Shown here: piece after piece, positions 5,800 to 8,678 of the stretch
How the letters are laid out: each line of letters opens with the position of its first letter
Numbering within the stretch: position 1 is the stretch's first letter
Assembly: GCA_021796055.1 (NCBI GenBank)
Contig: JAJYOS010000221.1
Location: 1-8,678 of the forward strand
Direction: 5' to 3'
DNA length: 8,678 nucleotides
Source of the DNA: Bacteroidota bacterium
Lineage (GTDB): Bacteria; Bacteroidota; Kryptoniia; Kryptoniales; JAKASW01
Notes under the pieces: generated by a model
Told to the model about the DNA's origin: nothing
Seen by the model: the letters and a program-made list of their open reading frames with translations, nothing else
Database searches by the model: none
Position numbers and translations under genes: made by a program

Positions 5800-6888
5800 T
5801 TACATTATCACAAGTTCGGCCTTAAGTGCACCTGCCGCTTTCAACGCCTGGAATATCGCGATAATGTCGCGCGGCCTCACCTTCAGCGAGTTAAGTGCGG
5901 TGGCTATGCCCTGCACAGTCGCTGCACCGTTGATTGCCACCATGGACGTACTCTCCTGGCTAACTTGTGCAGTTGCCGCCTGTGTGACGACAGTCTGACC
6001 CTGTGAAAAAGGTGCAGGCTGCGAGATCACGGGATACGCCTGGATCTCGATGTTCAGATTCCCGTGTGAAATTGCGACCGGAAGTACGGTCACGTTCTGA
6101 CCGACGACCACAGTTCCCGTTCTTTCATTTATAACCACTCGCGCCACTACATCCGGGGCCACCTGGAGCGATTCGATCTGGGCGATGAACGGCACCAGTT
6201 TATCCCTGGTCTGGAAGGCGGGCGGTACCTGCACGTTTATTGTCCCGCCATTAATCGCATCCGCAACAGTCGAGCCGATGCTCTGGTTGATTGCGTCGGC
6301 GACCCGGGTCGCGGTCATGAAGTCCTGCTGGAAAAGGACGATCGAGAGTTTCCAGTCGTTTACAAAATTTATCGGGGGCGCCTGCTGGACGATACCACCG
6401 TTGGGTATCCGGCCGGTAGTCGTGAAGTTCCTCTGTATTTCCGTGCCGGCAGCCCGTATATCGAAACCGCCAACCGACAGCGGACCCTGGGCAGTCGCAT
6501 AAACCTTTCCGTCCTGGCCGATTAAATCGGTCAGCAGGAGGGTTCCTCCTTGAAGGCTCGTCGCGTCGCCCATGGATGAAACCGTAACATCGACAGAGGC
6601 GCCGTTGCTTGAGAAAGGAGGAATCGAGGCCACGACCATTACGGCCGCAACGTTACGCATCCGAATCTGAGACTGAGTCACCGTGACGCCAAAGCGTTTC
6701 AGCATGCTTGCGACGGACTGCTGGGTAAATATGGACATCTGGGAATCGCCGCTCCCGTTCAGGCCTACTACGAGTCCGTAACCTATAACCTGGTAATCAT
6801 TTACGCCTTTGACATACGCGATGTCTTTGATGCGGCTCGCGTCAGCAACAGATGCTATCAGAATAAGAATGATAAAAGCTCTCTTCAT
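5800..6888 (-). CDS. flgI: Flagellar P-ring protein FlgI
   Basis: A 362-residue secreted protein that polymerises into the P-ring around the rod in the peptidoglycan layer. The Sec signal peptide is clear: basic MKR, a hydrophobic core to about residue 15, and a likely signal peptidase I cut after ADA (17/18), leaving SRIKDIAYVKG, the usual mature start. Family blocks follow: GYGLVVGLNGSGDS, MRNVAAVMVVASIPPF, and the C-terminal VRPRDIIAIFQALKAAGAL. Length equals the family norm (about 365). The ATG at 6888 is chosen over an in-frame TTG at 6900 because GAGGTG (6893-6898) sits just upstream of it. No cysteine is present, so the disulfide that stabilises enterobacterial FlgI is missing. It follows flgH by 8 bases; FlgA, two genes upstream, is its assembly chaperone. 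Confidence 0.97.
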   Translation of the reverse strand: MKRAFIILILIASVADASRIKDIAYVKGVNDYQVIGYGLVVGLNGSGDSQMSIFTQQSVASMLKRFGVTVTQSQIRMRNVAAVMVVASIPPFSSNGASVDVTVSSMGDATSLQGGTLLLTDLIGQDGKVYATAQGPLSVGGFDIRAAGTEIQRNFTTTGRIPNGGIVQQAPPINFVNDWKLSIVLFQQDFMTATRVADAINQSIGSTVADAINGGTINVQVPPAFQTRDKLVPFIAQIESLQVAPDVVARVVINERTGTVVVGQNVTVLPVAISHGNLNIEIQAYPVISQPAPFSQGQTVVTQAATAQVSQESTSMVAINGAATVQGIATALNSLKVRPRDIIAIFQALKAAGALKAELVIM

Positions 6889-6892
6889 CACA

Positions 6893-6898
6893 CACCTC
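6893..6898 (-). promoter_or_regulatory. Ribosome binding site deciding the flgI start
   Basis: GAGGTG on the minus strand ends 4 bases before the ATG at 6888 and overlaps the flgH TGA. It selects the ATG over the in-frame TTG at 6900, which would lie upstream of this site. Confidence 0.65.
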
Positions 6899-7490
6899 AA
6901 AACAACCAGTGGAATAATTTCATCAGCCAGCCGGGGCTTTGCGATTGGTCGATAGACCCCGAGCCTTCGAATACAATCTTCGCATCCGCAATTTGTGATG
7001 AAAGGATAGAATTGTCTGGTTGGATATCCGAGGGGCGAATGATACCGCTGAGTTTAAGCGTCTGGGATTGCCCGTTTATCGATATCAACCTGCTTCCCTC
7101 GATTTCCAGATTTCCGTATTGGTCAACTTTTATGACGCGCGCGCTGATAGTAGTCTGGACACTGCCGGTCTCACTTGTTGAACCGGCGCCCTTGAATTCG
7201 TTGTCAGTTCCGATCTGCCCGCTGCCCGAAGGGAGATTCGCGGTGCCATAAGTTGCCGACCCGTTGAGGCCGATGGTGCTCTGCCTGCTTGTGTTGGTCG
7301 AGGCATCTTTCGATGCAGACGTCTGTTCCATGACGACAACCGTGACGGCATCTCCGACCTTCGATGCCTTGTAATCGGAGAAAAGCGAGTTGGCAGGATC
7401 CCTCATTACCTGACCGTGGGCCGCCCCGGCCACCAGGAACCCGGCTGCCAGGGAGGAAAACAAAATCATTAAACTGTGCCTTTTCATCAT
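6897..7490 (-). CDS. flgH: Flagellar L-ring protein FlgH, apparently not a lipoprotein
   Basis: A 197-residue secreted protein forming the outer-membrane L-ring bushing of the rod. Recognisable blocks are NSLFSDYKASKVGDAVTVVV (about 34-53), a Ser/Gly/Thr-rich middle, and ISARVIKVDQYGNLEIEGSR followed by ISINGQSQTLKLSGIIRPSD (about 114-154). FlgH is normally a lipoprotein with a lipobox cysteine. Here the signal peptide (1-26) ends AGAAHG/Q, and the whole protein has no cysteine, so cleavage by signal peptidase I is inferred. A stop (TAG) directly before the first ATG rules out a longer N-terminus with a hidden lipobox. Two adjacent ATGs (7490, 7487) compete; GGAG lies 4 or 7 bases upstream, and the second has the better spacing. 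Length is somewhat below E. coli FlgH (232). flgA ends 48 bases upstream. Confidence 0.95.
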   Translation of the reverse strand: MMKRHSLMILFSSLAAGFLVAGAAHGQVMRDPANSLFSDYKASKVGDAVTVVVMEQTSASKDASTNTSRQSTIGLNGSATYGTANLPSGSGQIGTDNEFKGAGSTSETGSVQTTISARVIKVDQYGNLEIEGSRLISINGQSQTLKLSGIIRPSDIQPDNSILSSQIADAKIVFEGSGSIDQSQSPGWLMKLFHWLF

Positions 7491-7538
7491 CTAACTCCAT
7501 TCCTAAAGTCTATTTCCTTCTGTATAGTAAGTCGTTTT
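7491..7538 (-). promoter_or_regulatory. Largest intergenic gap (flgA-flgH), holding the flgH ribosome binding site
   Basis: This 48-base spacer is the longest non-coding stretch in the window. It ends in AATGGAGTTAG, then ATGATG: the SD GGAG sits inside an ATGGA (ANGGA) motif like the one before csrA. I see no hairpin terminator and no convincing promoter; a TATACA hexamer is present but lacks a matching -35 element. Confidence 0.35.
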
Positions 7539-8249
7539 TCAGTTCACCAGGAGAACTTCGTCTTTGCCTATGACTTTGCCGCGAAGATTATCCCGGTATC
7601 CATTGGTGACTCGTATAACCTGGTCGAGCGTCCCGTTTTGGAGCGAAGTCCCCTGGTCGCTGACGACAATGTTGTTCGACCTTACTACGATTGTCACGTT
7701 GTCGCCGTACTTGACAAGAGGAACCGGTTCGAACATGTCGAATGTCAATGCCTTCCCGCTTTGTATCCATCTCGATGTCCATTTACCTCTCAGCTGGCTG
7801 AGTCTTGACACAGGGTTCATCAGATCGGTCGTCTCAGTTCGCACCGTGTTGATTTCATCGGCTCCAATTTCGGCGTGAGGCTGGATCGTCCGGGTGGACA
7901 CGAGTATATCCTGGAAAGTCCTGACCTTCACGGTTACCGGAATTATCTGCGTAAAACCGCTCTCTCTATGTGCCGGAAGAGCCTTCACCAGGATAGTGAC
8001 CAGTCCTTTCATGACGACTGAATTGGAAGAAGTAACGACAAGCTTCACTTCCTTGTACCCGACCTGATAGCTCGGCTTCAGGTCTTCAAACTGGATCGCA
8101 GTCTCAACGGAATCAGCCGTCGACCTCTTGATGTAATCTGCTACGGCGTTCTTCACCAATGTGCCGCTTACCGACTGGGCTTCAGCAGCAGCTGAGGCCA
8201 GAGCCAGGACACATATGACAGCCATTGTTAGAAAACCAACGCTTCTCAT
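7539..8249 (-). CDS. flgA: Flagellar P-ring assembly chaperone FlgA
   Basis: A 236-residue periplasmic protein that assists FlgI polymerisation into the P-ring. A Sec signal peptide (1-24; hydrophobic FLTMAVICVLALASAAA, probable cut after AEA) is followed by a variable N-terminal region (about 25-110). A SAF domain comes next (about 113-175: ILVSTRTIQPHAEIGADEI, then GKALTFDMFEPVPLVKYGD), then the C-terminal ChapFlgA beta domain (about 178-236), with VRSNNIVVSDQGTSLQNGTL and the closing NLRGKVIGKDEVLLV. Length is close to the family norm (about 220-250). The only cysteine, C13, is in the removed signal peptide. The start is supported by GAGGTG 5 bases upstream. flgG ends 18 bases before it. 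The order flgG-flgA-flgH-flgI suggests stoichiometric supply of rod, chaperone and ring parts. Confidence 0.94.
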   Translation of the reverse strand: MRSVGFLTMAVICVLALASAAAEAQSVSGTLVKNAVADYIKRSTADSVETAIQFEDLKPSYQVGYKEVKLVVTSSNSVVMKGLVTILVKALPAHRESGFTQIIPVTVKVRTFQDILVSTRTIQPHAEIGADEINTVRTETTDLMNPVSRLSQLRGKWTSRWIQSGKALTFDMFEPVPLVKYGDNVTIVVRSNNIVVSDQGTSLQNGTLDQVIRVTNGYRDNLRGKVIGKDEVLLVN

Positions 8250-8267
8250 TTCAACACCTCTGAATGG

Positions 8268-8678
8268 CTATGACGTCTTAAGGTTGTCGGCTAGCTGCAT
8301 CATCGTGTTTGCAGTCTGTACCGCTTTGGAATTCAACTCGTATGCGCGCTCAGCCTCGATCATCTTCACCATTTCGTCGACGATGGAAACATTCGATGAT
8401 TCGAGATAACCTTGATTAACCGATCCAAAACCGTTTTGCCCGGGTGTTCCGATTATCGGCGTTCCGGAAGCATCAGTTTGTCCGTATAAATTATCTCCCA
8501 AAGCTTGCAAGCCGCCCGGATTCATAAATCTGACAAGCTCAATATTTCCAATTACAGAAGTGCCCCCTCCGACTTTTTGTGCTTGAACCGTACCATCCTT
8601 ACCGATTGTAACACCTAAAGTATTTTCATCTAAAGTTATGTTAGGATCAAGAATATATCCGCTGCTTGTTGTAACTCG
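8268..8678 (-). CDS. flgG: Flagellar distal rod protein FlgG (C-terminal part, cut by window edge)
   Basis: 136 codons and the stop are present; the 5' part lies beyond the right edge. The reading frame is open to the last base (R-V-T-T-S-S-G-Y-I-L-D-P-N-I-T-L at the edge). The sequence is typical of FlgG: GYILDPNITL, VTIGKDGTVQAQ, IELVRFMNPGGLQALGDNLY, QGYLESSNVSIVDEMVKMIE, and the terminal AERAYELNSKAVQTANTMMQ. This last block is the axial-family C-terminal helix. FlgG forms the distal rod that crosses the P- and L-rings, fitting the ring genes that follow. FlgF shares part of this pattern, but the strong match to the FlgG terminus and the following flgA favour FlgG. By my count the last 158 bases are only about 38% GC, against about 49% in the preceding 120 bases, with more TTA, ATA and AGA codons. 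Confidence 0.94.
   Translation of the reverse strand, partial: RVTTSSGYILDPNITLDENTLGVTIGKDGTVQAQKVGGGTSVIGNIELVRFMNPGGLQALGDNLYGQTDASGTPIIGTPGQNGFGSVNQGYLESSNVSIVDEMVKMIEAERAYELNSKAVQTANTMMQLADNLKTS

Noticed and set aside
4880..5998. A 372-codon open frame on the plus strand, and others of 241 and 220 codons at 4435-5160 and 1479-2141
   Set aside because: They lie antisense to flgJ/flgN, flgK/flgN and motA, have Cys/His/Arg-rich non-domain sequence, and have no upstream SD or family match. They are shadows of the codon bias in the real genes.
6889..6900. A TTG start for flgI adding MRCV
   Set aside because: The GAGGTG site lies between this TTG and the ATG at 6888, so it serves the ATG; the signal peptide naturally begins MKR.
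7491..7560. A possible internal promoter in the flgA-flgH gap (TATACA hexamer)
   Set aside because: No acceptable -35 hexamer stands 16-18 bases upstream, and no sigma-54 or sigma-28 pattern is visible.
1..8678. Search for defence systems, CRISPR, insertion sequences, toxin-antitoxin pairs, tRNA or prophage parts
   Set aside because: Every stretch is accounted for by flagellar, stator, regulator or receiver genes; no repeat arrays, terminal repeats or unexplained frames of note remain.

Overview
The window is one uninterrupted, very compact minus-strand flagellar operon. In transcription order (right to left on the given strand) it reads: flgG (3' part only), flgA, flgH, flgI, a two-domain flgJ, flgN, flgK, flgL, motA, motB, fliW, csrA, and the first 33 codons of a response-regulator receiver gene (cheY-like). 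Every complete gene is intact. The largest gap is 48 bases (flgA/flgH); most neighbours are 1 to 20 bases apart or overlap. No terminator, tRNA, rRNA, mobile element or CRISPR array is visible, and no stretch above 300 bases lacks a gene.

The right third (about 4950-8678) builds the basal body: the distal rod (FlgG), the P-ring with its chaperone (FlgI, FlgA), the L-ring (FlgH), and a rod cap fused to a peptidoglycan-cleaving domain (FlgJ). The middle (about 2240-4965) supplies the hook-filament junction: chaperone FlgN and its expected clients FlgK and FlgL. The left third (1-2240) supplies the motor stator (MotA, MotB), the FliW/CsrA pair that in other bacteria ties flagellin supply to translation, and a receiver protein that may signal to the switch. 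The order therefore runs roughly along assembly, from rod and rings to junction proteins, stator, and filament and rotation control.

P-ring and L-ring genes show a diderm (Gram-negative-type) bacterium. Moderate GC, FliW/CsrA next to flgK-flgL, a FlgJ with an SLT-type rather than glucosaminidase domain, and a FlgH without a lipobox cysteine all point away from the enterobacterial pattern. A deltaproteobacterial-like or FCB-group (for example Ignavibacteria- or Zixibacteria-like) host is plausible, but the genus cannot be told from this sequence.

I see no wholly new system. Points worth a second look are the FlgJ-SLT fusion; a perfect 10-bp inverted repeat spanning its active-site codon; the absence of flgM where it is often found; motAB lying between flgL and fliW; the non-lipoprotein FlgH; near-total absence of cysteine; a possible CsrA site over the csrA ribosome binding site; and a sharp drop in GC inside flgG at the right edge.
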